Of a stretch of DNA of 49,802 bases, positions 41,896 to 49,802 are shown piece after piece. The translations under genes and the position numbers were made by a program. Position 1 is the first letter of the stretch, and every line of letters begins with the position of its first letter. The stretch lies in assembly GCF_000518205.1 (NCBI RefSeq), contig NZ_JADD01000019.1, positions 1-49,802 on the forward strand. Reading direction: 5' to 3'. The notes under the pieces are model-generated. The model was not told the DNA's origin. It worked only from the letters and a program-made list of their open reading frames with translations, and ran no database searches. Source of the stretch: Hutsoniella sourekii ATCC 700629. GTDB lineage: Bacteria > Bacillota > Bacilli > Lactobacillales > Aerococcaceae.

Positions 41896-44800
41896 GTGTC
41901 GCTTCAAATTATTACTGGGGACCTAGCCGTTGATAAGAAAACCCCAATCATTCATCATCTCTTAAAGATCAAGCAGCAGGATCCCTCTGCTGAAATTTAC
42001 TACATTGTTCCTGAGCATATGAAATTTGATATGGAGTCGCTTATGTTAGAGACGATCCAGAAATATCAAGAAGCGGATCAAGCAGCAATGATAGACATAC
42101 AAGTTGCTTCATTTACGCGGCTGTCTTGGTTTTTAATGCCCAAGGAAATGACCCATCAGACAGGAATTAGTGATAGTGGCTTGGCTATGCTCATTCAGCA
42201 GATCTTAATTGATCACCAAGAGCAACTGACCCTTTTAGCTGGACAAGTCAATCAAATGGGTTTTGTGGATAAATTGTTAGATTTATTTATTGAACTTTAC
42301 GATGGTAATGTTGAACCAGCAGATCTCTTATTAGCTGATTCTTCCTTATCAAGTTCAACCAATCCAATTGATCCAATGCTCTTAGATCATTTACGCTTAA
42401 GTGAAATTCAGCTTTTGTATCAAGCATTCATAGATCGAGTTGAGCCTTTGGCTTTAGCTAGTGATCTATCCTACCAACATTTATTTGACTATCTTGAAGC
42501 CGGTCATTCAGACCGTATTAAGTCTTTATATATCGTTATTGATCACTATCAAGTATTTAATGCCAAGCAAGTCAATCTTATCTTACAATTGGCTAAATAT
42601 TGTCGGTGGCTGGCTGTGAGCTTGCCTTGTAGCCAGGAAGAAGCATTAGTATGGAATCAAGTTAATCAACCGCTATTAAATACCAGTCTGCGCACTTATC
42701 ATCAATTAAAGGACTTAGCTAGTTTTATGCAAGTGGATTTATTAGCAGATTGGCAAATCAGTGAGCCTTTTTACGCTATCAAGCCAGAACTTATGCAATT
42801 AGCAAATACAGCACGTGATTATTTAAATTTAAAGCCCATTTCTACTCAAATTAAATCCCTCTCTGCTGATCACTTACAAGTTTTTGAGATGGATACTCCG
42901 GTAAGTGAATTGGTAATGGTTACCAACGAAATAGACCACCTGGTAAAAGAAGGAGGATATCGCTATCAAGATATTGTGGTCTTAACTAGAGACCTAGGGC
43001 GTTATCAAGCCACCTACCAGCATTACTTTGACCGCAATCAAGTGCCTGTCTTTTATGACAACCAGACTCTGATGGAGGAGCATCATTTGGTTATTTGGTT
43101 GGAAGCCTTTCTTAATTTGCCACGCTACCACTACCAATACACAGATTTGATGACCGTGTTAAAGTCAGATCTCTTTACTCCGGATTGGTTGAGTGATGAC
43201 GAAGGAAATTTAGCTTTTGAATCATGGCAACACCAATTAGCCATCGTCGAGAATATTATGCTGGCAAATGGCTATTTTTCTTATCGGTTCAATAATCCTT
43301 CTTTTGATTGGGAATTTGAAACCCGAGAGCTCGCCTATATGGACCAGGAGGGCCAAGAACTAGGAACATTAGGTGAACTACTGGATCGATACCGGCAGTG
43401 GTTTAATGTAGACCTGGTTCAAAGTTTTGCTTTTTGGGACCAAGAAGTTTCTGGTAGTCAAGCTAGTCACTGGCTGTATCAATGTTTAATCGCTAGTAGA
43501 ATCAGAAAAAGATTGGAAAATAAGCGAGACCAAGCTATCCTACAAGGAGCGATTGGTGACTCGAGACAGTATGAGCAAGTGTGGGCTAATTTAATGGCTA
43601 TTCTGGAAGAATTCCATGATTTATATGGTCAATCAACCATAACCTATAATCACTTTTGTGATTTATTGTTAGCCGGTCTCAAACAAGCAACTTTCCATAT
43701 TATTCCACCGACTTTGGATCAAGTAACTTTTACAAATATTGAAAGTCCAAGGATTAGACCATATAAAGTCGCCTTTGTGATTGGTTTAGATGACCAAGCA
43801 CTTCCCAAGGCTACCACCAACGATAGTTTGTTAAGAGAAGAAGATCGCCAGCAAATTATTCAACACTTACTCCCACACCAGTCGTTACTTGCAGATCCGG
43901 CCTTAGATAAGCAACAAGAGAATCTGTTTGCTTACCAGCTATTTTTAACAGCCAGTAACCGTTTGTATTTGACTTATGCTCGGCAAGTCGGTGAAGCCAG
44001 TCGTCAATTCTCGCCCTTGATTCGTCCGATTGTAGAGAAAGTAAGTAGCGGGACTAGCTTCTTTAGTGAATCACCTAATTTCATGACTATGATTGATTCC
44101 CCGCACACTTATGAATTTGGATCTGAGCGTAGTATTTTTGCATCGATCCTTAAGGCCATTCAAGTCTTAGCTAGGGAAGCCGACTCCTTGCCGACGGCTT
44201 TGCAAGCTATTTTGCGTTATCTAACTAGCCAGAAGGATGCTCAAAGTCACTACTTAGTTAATCTAATTCCTGGTTTATTTAACTTTTCCAAACTTCCTAA
44301 AAACATTAGCCCTAACCTTGCCCTCAAGCTCTATGGCAAAGATATTTATGCTTCCATTTCAAAGATTGAGCAATATTATCAAGATCCCTATAGTCATTTC
44401 TTGACCTATGGTTTGAAATTGCAAGAACGAGATCGATATGAGATTACACCAGCTAAGAGTGGAGACTATTTCCATCATTTTCTCGACCTATATATGAGGC
44501 TGGCCCAGTCCAAGAAACTAGTCTTATCTCAAGCAGGTCCCAAAGATCTGGATCAACTATTTACTGAAACGTGTCAATTAATCAATGTAGACTCGCGTTT
44601 TGATCTATTTCGAGGTCACCCGCGGCTCTCCTTAGTTGAAAGCCAAATTCAGCAGCAATTGAATTATTTAACACAGGTGATTAGTTATCAGAGTCGGCTT
44701 AATCATTTCCAACCGTATTTAACTGAAACGGTCTTTGGTCGTCCAGGTTCAGAATCGATTCCTGGTTTTAAGTATCAGCTTACCTCTGGTGGCCACTTAA

Positions 44801-45468
44801 CCATTAATGGTAAGATTGACCGTATTGATTGTCATACTAGTCAGGACTTATTCCAGGTTATCGATTATAAATCTACAGAAAAGAAATTTAACCTTGTTGA
44901 CGCCTACTATGGCTTGGATCTCCAGCTATTAACCTATCTAGCTGTTGCGAGTCAATATCTTAGCAACCAAATACCTCTAGGTGCTTTCTATCAGCCCATC
45001 ATGAATGATTATCAGATAGTTGAATCTAAAGATTTAGCTAAGGAGGTTCAACCTTCTGATTTCTATCCTCGTTTTCAAGGCTTGCTGAGTATTGACGGTT
45101 CGACTCTGTCCACAGTAGACGCCAGCTTGCAAGACCAGACAAGCAGTCGTATCTATCCCGTTCAAGTTAAAAAGAATGGTGATTATTACGCTTACGTTAA
45201 CTACTTTAATTCAGAAGAATTAACTTATTTGTTGAAACATACGCAAACATTAATCAGACAGGCGGCTGAGTCAATCCAAGCCGGTCATATAGAGTTCCAG
45301 CCCTTCTATGAAAATCAGTTTACCTTATCCTTAAAGCATCCATACCGGGTGATTACAGGTTTTGATCCTACGGAGGACTACCAAGTCTATCGTCACAAGC
45401 AAATGGATAGTAAACAAGTTCTAGAAGAATTAGCTAGAATTTATCAAGAGGAGGATACCGATGAGTGA
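41896..45468 (+). CDS. rexB: ATP-dependent helicase/deoxyribonuclease subunit RexB (AddB)
   Basis: 1190 residues, GTG start with GGAGG upstream. It is the non-motor subunit of the RexAB/AddAB double-strand-break repair complex. It lacks a Walker A motif and carries UvrD-like C-terminal helicase text (FTNIESPRIRPYKVAFVIGLDDQALP). The nuclease domain has GKIDRIDCHTSQDLFQVIDYKST, i.e. D-x-D...DYK (cited in parts). AddB proteins of Bacillus hold an iron-sulfur cluster by one internal and three C-terminal cysteines before FDP; here the segment reads LKHPYRVITGFDP with no cysteine, so the cluster is probably absent. It overlaps rexA by 8 bp. Confidence 0.96.
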   Translation: MSLQIITGDLAVDKKTPIIHHLLKIKQQDPSAEIYYIVPEHMKFDMESLMLETIQKYQEADQAAMIDIQVASFTRLSWFLMPKEMTHQTGISDSGLAMLIQQILIDHQEQLTLLAGQVNQMGFVDKLLDLFIELYDGNVEPADLLLADSSLSSSTNPIDPMLLDHLRLSEIQLLYQAFIDRVEPLALASDLSYQHLFDYLEAGHSDRIKSLYIVIDHYQVFNAKQVNLILQLAKYCRWLAVSLPCSQEEALVWNQVNQPLLNTSLRTYHQLKDLASFMQVDLLADWQISEPFYAIKPELMQLANTARDYLNLKPISTQIKSLSADHLQVFEMDTPVSELVMVTNEIDHLVKEGGYRYQDIVVLTRDLGRYQATYQHYFDRNQVPVFYDNQTLMEEHHLVIWLEAFLNLPRYHYQYTDLMTVLKSDLFTPDWLSDDEGNLAFESWQHQLAIVENIMLANGYFSYRFNNPSFDWEFETRELAYMDQEGQELGTLGELLDRYRQWFNVDLVQSFAFWDQEVSGSQASHWLYQCLIASRIRKRLENKRDQAILQGAIGDSRQYEQVWANLMAILEEFHDLYGQSTITYNHFCDLLLAGLKQATFHIIPPTLDQVTFTNIESPRIRPYKVAFVIGLDDQALPKATTNDSLLREEDRQQIIQHLLPHQSLLADPALDKQQENLFAYQLFLTASNRLYLTYARQVGEASRQFSPLIRPIVEKVSSGTSFFSESPNFMTMIDSPHTYEFGSERSIFASILKAIQVLAREADSLPTALQAILRYLTSQKDAQSHYLVNLIPGLFNFSKLPKNISPNLALKLYGKDIYASISKIEQYYQDPYSHFLTYGLKLQERDRYEITPAKSGDYFHHFLDLYMRLAQSKKLVLSQAGPKDLDQLFTETCQLINVDSRFDLFRGHPRLSLVESQIQQQLNYLTQVISYQSRLNHFQPYLTETVFGRPGSESIPGFKYQLTSGGHLTINGKIDRIDCHTSQDLFQVIDYKSTEKKFNLVDAYYGLDLQLLTYLAVASQYLSNQIPLGAFYQPIMNDYQIVESKDLAKEVQPSDFYPRFQGLLSIDGSTLSTVDASLQDQTSSRIYPVQVKKNGDYYAYVNYFNSEELTYLLKHTQTLIRQAAESIQAGHIEFQPFYENQFTLSLKHPYRVITGFDPTEDYQVYRHKQMDSKQVLEELARIYQEEDTDE

Positions 45469-48400
45469 GCTACCACTTAAACCCATTCATTCAAAATTTA
45501 ACGATCAACAGTGGCAAGCTATCCATCAAGAAGGAAATAACATTCTTGTAGCTGCCTCAGCAGGATCGGGAAAGACGACTGTATTGATCGAACGAGTGAT
45601 TAATCACCTTGAAAGAGGTCATTTAAACTTGGATCAATTACTGGTGGTAACCTTCACGGAAGCAGCCGCTAAGGAGATGAAGGAACGCTTGGAAGAAAAG
45701 CTGAGACAGATCATATCTGATCAGCTGCCGGGTCCAGAACAGCAATTCTATGTAGATCAATTGAATCGTCTAGCCAACAGTCACATACAAACCATTCATA
45801 GTTTTTGTCTAGCGGTCATTCAACAGTTTTTTTATTTAATAGATTTGAACCCCAATTTTTCTCTTCTAACTGATGCTACCGAACAAGCCATGCTTTACCA
45901 GAAAGTATGGGAGAACTTACTTACTGAAATTGTCAGAGGTGACCATGAATCTAGCTTAAGTCTTGAAGAATACAGCGATCTTCTAGGCCAATATGCTAAG
46001 GCACGCAGTGATGACCGTTTATATCAAATGGTGATTGTTATATTTGAACGATCCAATTCACATCCCCAACCTGATTCATGGTTAAAGAATTTAGGAAGAT
46101 GGACGAAGGATTTTCAAAGTTTTATGTCGAGTGACCTCTATGAACAATCTTTAGCCAGTCAATACCGCGAGGCTATTTTTTCTGCTAGTCAACTACTGGA
46201 CCAAGCGCAGCAAAGCTTGAATGCTTGTCAGTCGGAGACCATCGAGAAGTATGCGCCGGTACTCGACCATGACCAGGAGCAATTAGCCGTCATCTATCAA
46301 GCACTAGACTCAAGCGACTTGGAGAGACTAATTGATGCGATCACAAACATCAACTTTCCTCGCTGGCCCAATAATTCAAAGAAATCTGAAGACTATGAAT
46401 GGGTCCAAGATCTTAAGGAATTACGAGATCAAGCTAGCCAACTGGTTAAGTCTGATATCCAATCGACGATTACTTACCCTTATCAAGAGATGATCTGGGT
46501 AGAAGAACAAGCGGGAGGTAGTTTGGATAAGATATCCAATCTGGTCCTCTTATTCAAAAATAAACTCCAAGCCCATAAACGTAGCCAGCATATACTAGAA
46601 TATGCTGATTTAGAACATTTCACCTTAGATATCTTAGCTCCCATTGATCCAATAACTTCTCAGCGCCAAGCAGGTCCTGCTGCCGTTTATTATCAAGACT
46701 TATTTAAGGAAGTGATGGTAGATGAGTATCAAGATGTTAATGAGATCCAATCCGAAATTTTGTCGTGGCTCTCTCATGAAAAGCGTACAGATTTACCTGG
46801 AAACTTATTCATGGTTGGGGATGTCAAGCAATCAATTTATGGCTTTCGGATGGCTGAACCTTCCTTGTTCTTAGCAAAATATCAAAATTATCAAGTCAGT
46901 GATCAGGGTGAATTGATTGTCTTAGACCAGAATTATCGGTCTCGAGACGAAGTCTTGCAATTCACTAATTACCTATTTGAAAGATTGATGGATCAGAAAT
47001 TTGGTGAGATGGATTATCATTTACCTGAAGCCCTAAAAACAGGCAATAAAAGCTTTCAACCGGTGAGCCCAGATCCAGCCTTCAAGATCGATTTGTTAAT
47101 TAACTGTAAAAGTTCCACCGATGATCTAGTAGATCCAAAAGACAAAGATTGGCAGACCAGTGAAGAAAAAGAAGCTCATATGGTGGCCCAATCTATTCAA
47201 GAATTGTTAGCTAATGACTATCAGATCTATGATAAGGAGCAGGGCATGATGAGGTCGATATCTTATAAGGATATCGTGATATTATCTTCAACTAAGAAGG
47301 TCTTCTTGACCTACCAGCAAATCTTTGCCCGTTATCAAATTCCACTCAAGGCTCAAAATATAGATAATTATTTCCAAAGGCAGGAAATCCAACTCTTTTT
47401 GAGCTTGCTCAAATTAATTGATAATCCGATGCAGGATATTCCCTTGGTTGCTGTATTGAGATCCTATTTTGTGGGTCTAACAGATGAAGATTTGGCTAGG
47501 ATCCGGATCGAAGTGCCGAACGGGCTTTTCTATGCCGCTATTCTCGAATATGCTCGCTTAGAAGTAAAGGAAAAAGAGGCCTTAGTTATTCAAGAAAAAA
47601 TCGCTTATTTTCTCAGTCAGTTAGATCAATGGCGACGCTATCAGCTGGATCATTCCTTAGTAGAATTAATATGGAAGATTTATGATGAGACCTATTATTT
47701 GGACTATGTCTCGGGCCTCAGTAATGGTAGACAGCGGCAGGCCAACTTACATGCCCTTTACCAACGAGCCCAAGATTACCAATCTACTCACTCTAAAGAT
47801 CTCTTTTCATTTATTTATTATATTGAGCAAGTGATGAACCGGGAAAATGATCTGGCAGAACCTCAAGTTCTAGATCCGGATGAAGACCAAGTGCGGGTAA
47901 TGACCGTTCACGCTTCGAAAGGTTTAGAATTCCCTGTAGTTTATTTGGTCAATACAGGTAAAAAGTTTAATTTACAGGATGTTCAACAAGGTTATACTCT
48001 ATCCAAGCAATATGGGATGGCGACAGATTACTACCAAGCGGATACTTATTTGAAATACTCATCCTATGTTCACCAAGCTTATAAGATAGAACAGGCGGAT
48101 CGCTTGAAAGCTGAAGAGATGCGTAAACTCTATGTGGCCCTCACCCGTTGTGAGCAAAAATTATTTATAGTAGGAACTGTGGATTCCGTGGAGCAATGGG
48201 AGAAACAAGCCGATCAAGTTGGCTTACTCAGTGATCCTCATGCTACGACCGTGGATCGCCAATTGCGTCGATCCAGCCCATCTTGGTTGACTTGGATTAA
48301 TCAAGCACTGAGCTTTAAAGAGAATAAAAGCCAAACTACAAGCTTCCAATTGGATCAGCTTCAAATCAGTTTTTATAGTGATCAATTGGTTGCGAGTCAA

Positions 48401-49303
48401 GTCCAACAACAAACCCAGCAAACTAACAATATAGACCACTGGTTAGAGCAAATCTCTGAACAATTACACCAAGAAACACCTGTTCCCGATCCTAGTCAAG
48501 GAATGATTAGTCATTGGCAATTAAACTATGATTATCCATTGGCAACTTCAACGTCAAGTTATCAATCGGTATCTGAACTTAAGCGACTATATGAGGAGCC
48601 CCTCATTGAGAAGATCGATTATGAAGGAACCATCTCCCAAGGTATTCAAGGTATTCGCTACACCCAAGATAGTTTCCAAGCCCCTAAATTTATTCAAGCG
48701 GAAACTAGTAACTATTCTTATGCGGACATTGGAAGCTTTACTCACTTTTATTTGCAACAATTGGATTTCGCTTGCTTTAGGGAGTCAACTGATTATCTGG
48801 ACCTGTTAATCAAGCAAGCCAATCAATTGGTCGCTCAGGCAAAGATGACTCAAGATCAAGTCCAATTCTTAGACTTAGATAAGATTGCGGTATTTCTAAA
48901 TAGCCCTTTGGGCCAAATCTTAATCCGAAATGCCGAAAATTTTAAACGCGAAAAAGCCTTCTCATATCTATTGGATGCCGATCGAATTCTGGGCCAGCAT
49001 ATAGATTCTAGCCAAGTTCGGCAATTAAGCCAAGACCAGCTATTGATCCACGGGGTTATTGATGGTTATTTGATTTATGAAGATCAACTGATTCTTCTAG
49101 ATTATAAAACTGACCGTCAACGTGCCTTTTCTAACTTTAGCCAGGAGGATCAGGTTGATCAGATCAAGGATAAGTATCGTTTCCCACTATCCATCTACAA
49201 AGAAGCTTTGAGCCAAGCTTTAGGCCGACCGGTTAAGACTGTTTATTTGGTCCTATTGGATTTTGGCCTGGTTGTTGAAATGGAAGACTTAATTGAATTT
49301 TAA
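45461..49303 (+). CDS. rexA: ATP-dependent helicase/nuclease subunit RexA (AddA)
   Basis: 1280 residues, SF1A helicase plus nuclease. Walker A LVAASAGSGKTTVLIERV near residue 32, QxxAI (Q motif) at DQQWQAIH, motif II VMVDEYQDVNEIQSEIL, motif III FMVGDVKQSIYGFRMAEP, motif V VMTVHASKGLEFPVVY, motif VI RKLYVALTRCEQKLF. C-terminal RecB-like nuclease GVIDGYLIYEDQLILLDYKTDR. It unwinds and trims DNA ends for RecA loading. It starts inside rexB and is followed by a terminator. Confidence 0.98.
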   Translation: MSELPLKPIHSKFNDQQWQAIHQEGNNILVAASAGSGKTTVLIERVINHLERGHLNLDQLLVVTFTEAAAKEMKERLEEKLRQIISDQLPGPEQQFYVDQLNRLANSHIQTIHSFCLAVIQQFFYLIDLNPNFSLLTDATEQAMLYQKVWENLLTEIVRGDHESSLSLEEYSDLLGQYAKARSDDRLYQMVIVIFERSNSHPQPDSWLKNLGRWTKDFQSFMSSDLYEQSLASQYREAIFSASQLLDQAQQSLNACQSETIEKYAPVLDHDQEQLAVIYQALDSSDLERLIDAITNINFPRWPNNSKKSEDYEWVQDLKELRDQASQLVKSDIQSTITYPYQEMIWVEEQAGGSLDKISNLVLLFKNKLQAHKRSQHILEYADLEHFTLDILAPIDPITSQRQAGPAAVYYQDLFKEVMVDEYQDVNEIQSEILSWLSHEKRTDLPGNLFMVGDVKQSIYGFRMAEPSLFLAKYQNYQVSDQGELIVLDQNYRSRDEVLQFTNYLFERLMDQKFGEMDYHLPEALKTGNKSFQPVSPDPAFKIDLLINCKSSTDDLVDPKDKDWQTSEEKEAHMVAQSIQELLANDYQIYDKEQGMMRSISYKDIVILSSTKKVFLTYQQIFARYQIPLKAQNIDNYFQRQEIQLFLSLLKLIDNPMQDIPLVAVLRSYFVGLTDEDLARIRIEVPNGLFYAAILEYARLEVKEKEALVIQEKIAYFLSQLDQWRRYQLDHSLVELIWKIYDETYYLDYVSGLSNGRQRQANLHALYQRAQDYQSTHSKDLFSFIYYIEQVMNRENDLAEPQVLDPDEDQVRVMTVHASKGLEFPVVYLVNTGKKFNLQDVQQGYTLSKQYGMATDYYQADTYLKYSSYVHQAYKIEQADRLKAEEMRKLYVALTRCEQKLFIVGTVDSVEQWEKQADQVGLLSDPHATTVDRQLRRSSPSWLTWINQALSFKENKSQTTSFQLDQLQISFYSDQLVASQVQQQTQQTNNIDHWLEQISEQLHQETPVPDPSQGMISHWQLNYDYPLATSTSSYQSVSELKRLYEEPLIEKIDYEGTISQGIQGIRYTQDSFQAPKFIQAETSNYSYADIGSFTHFYLQQLDFACFRESTDYLDLLIKQANQLVAQAKMTQDQVQFLDLDKIAVFLNSPLGQILIRNAENFKREKAFSYLLDADRILGQHIDSSQVRQLSQDQLLIHGVIDGYLIYEDQLILLDYKTDRQRAFSNFSQEDQVDQIKDKYRFPLSIYKEALSQALGRPVKTVYLVLLDFGLVVEMEDLIEF

Positions 49304-49305
49304 CT

Positions 49306-49355
49306 AGAAAAACCCTAAGTTTGCTTGCCTGTTAAAAGAAGCCAAACTTAGGGTT
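49306..49355. terminator. Bidirectional terminator between rexA and degV
   Basis: AACCCTAAGTTTG and CAAACTTAGGGTT form a 13-bp stem with a 19-base loop; A5 on the left gives T5 on the minus strand. The plus strand has T7 at a distance of about 10 bases. Confidence 0.78.
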
Positions 49356-49360
49356 CATTA

Positions 49361-49754
49361 TTATTTTTTTATAGCACTGATTCCAAAAGCGCCGGGTCCG
49401 CCATGGCAAGTAATTACCGCTCCTGCTTGTAACCATTCACCTGGCTGGATCCCTTGTTCCTTTAATAAGTTTTCAATGGCTGCCTTGGTATCTGGGTCTA
49501 ATCCCACTGTTTCGACTAATTTAAGGCTTGTTAAGTCTAGTTGGTCTTGTTTGAGAAAGTCTTCAACAAAGTGAAGGGCCGCTTTTTTAAAAGATCCACG
49601 ATATTTTTTCCCGGCGACTAATAAGCCGTCTTTGATCTCAATGGACGGGTATATTTTTAATAATTTGGCTCCAAGATAAGATGCATTTGATACTCGGCCT
49701 CCGGCATTTAAATACTCCAGCGTTTGTGGAAGAAAGGAAAAAGCCGTCTTTTGA
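49361..49754 (-). pseudogene. DegV-family fatty-acid-binding protein, C-terminal half, cut by an IS
   Basis: The reverse strand encodes about 130 residues of the DegV C-terminal domain: FLPQTLEYLNAGGRVSNASYLGAKLL, IKPxL-type IYPSIEIKDGLLVAGKKYRGS (cited in parts) and the closing GLDPDTKAAIE...VITCHGGPGAFGI. Full DegV proteins are about 280 residues and begin with an alpha-beta domain containing the lipid-contacting TS motif; that half is missing. Instead the frame runs into the sequence TGTGACCCCCAAAAGTTGGA, typical of an IS end. No start codon or ribosome binding site of its own is seen. DegV proteins carry fatty acids to the FakA kinase, so this copy is probably dead, unless the junction is an assembly artefact. 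Confidence 0.8.
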
Positions 49755-49802
49755 TGTGACCCCCAAAAGTTGGAGTTTATAATTGAATACTTAGGCAACG
49801 TA
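49752..49802. mobile_element. End of an IS3-family-like insertion sequence, running off the window
   Basis: TGATGTGACCCCCAAAAGTTGGA (cited in parts: TGTGACCCCCAAAAGTTGGA at 49755-49774) is the kind of GTGACCCCCAAAAGTT inverted repeat found at the ends of IS3/IS150-group elements in Gram-positive bacteria. The 28 following bases are AT-rich and carry no readable transposase. Family and exact boundary are inferred from the motif. Confidence 0.6.

Noticed and set aside
48528-48809. 93-residue frame inside rexA
   Set aside because: Out-of-frame shadow in the RexA C-terminal half.

Overview
The window is about 50 kb of chromosome from a low-GC Gram-positive coccus or rod of the order Lactobacillales. 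The evidence is gene content and order: RexB/RexA, RecU next to PBP1A, clpX-ysxC, dnaG-rpoD-trmK-Nif3, rpsP-khpA-rimM-trmD-rplS, strong AGGAGG ribosome binding sites and TTGACA/TATAAT promoters. The protein sequences feel closest to Aerococcaceae or a neighbouring family, but that is inference. Both ends lie in insertion sequences: an IS30-family transposase start at the left and an IS3-like terminal repeat cutting a degV gene at the right. The window may therefore be a complete contig bounded by repeats.

Left part (0.3-9.8 kb): an amino-acid ABC permease separated from its partners by the IS; a PhnA-like zinc-ribbon protein; an unknown protein translationally coupled to an aromatic-acid-exporter-like membrane protein; MscS; a pseudouridine synthase; the ACT/UPF0210 pair; a secreted protein with sortase-like features; a 300-bp nested palindromic element; and a TetR regulator divergent from a fumarate-reductase-like flavoprotein with a clear palindromic operator between them.

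Middle (9.8-24.9 kb): nagB, preceded by what reads as a complete glmS self-cleaving ribozyme with its own promoter. This is the most striking feature of the window, because the ribozyme normally precedes glmS, the enzyme that makes the ligand. Next to it, on the other strand, a heterodimeric multidrug ABC exporter has an intrinsic terminator in its 5' leader (a PatAB-like attenuator). Then come a MetQ-like binding protein without a lipobox, a transglutaminase-like secreted protein, Ogt, a threonine synthase-acetyltransferase operon, a TraX-like membrane protein, an alpha5-type zinc-sensing ArsR regulator, a glycerophosphodiesterase-like protein that has lost catalytic residues, hemolysin III, a HAD phosphatase, TrhO, and BrnQ under a CcpA-type cre site.

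Right part (25-49.8 kb): mostly core genes. These are the rpsP-khpA / rimM-trmD / rplS cluster with an internal terminator and an L19 leader; a YbjN-like protein; a DAACS symporter; recU-pbp1A; tig; clpX-ysxC-dnaG-rpoD; trmK-Nif3; pepT; rexB-rexA; and the truncated degV. Convergent gene pairs are separated by long bidirectional hairpin terminators. I saw no tRNA, rRNA, CRISPR array or prophage genes.
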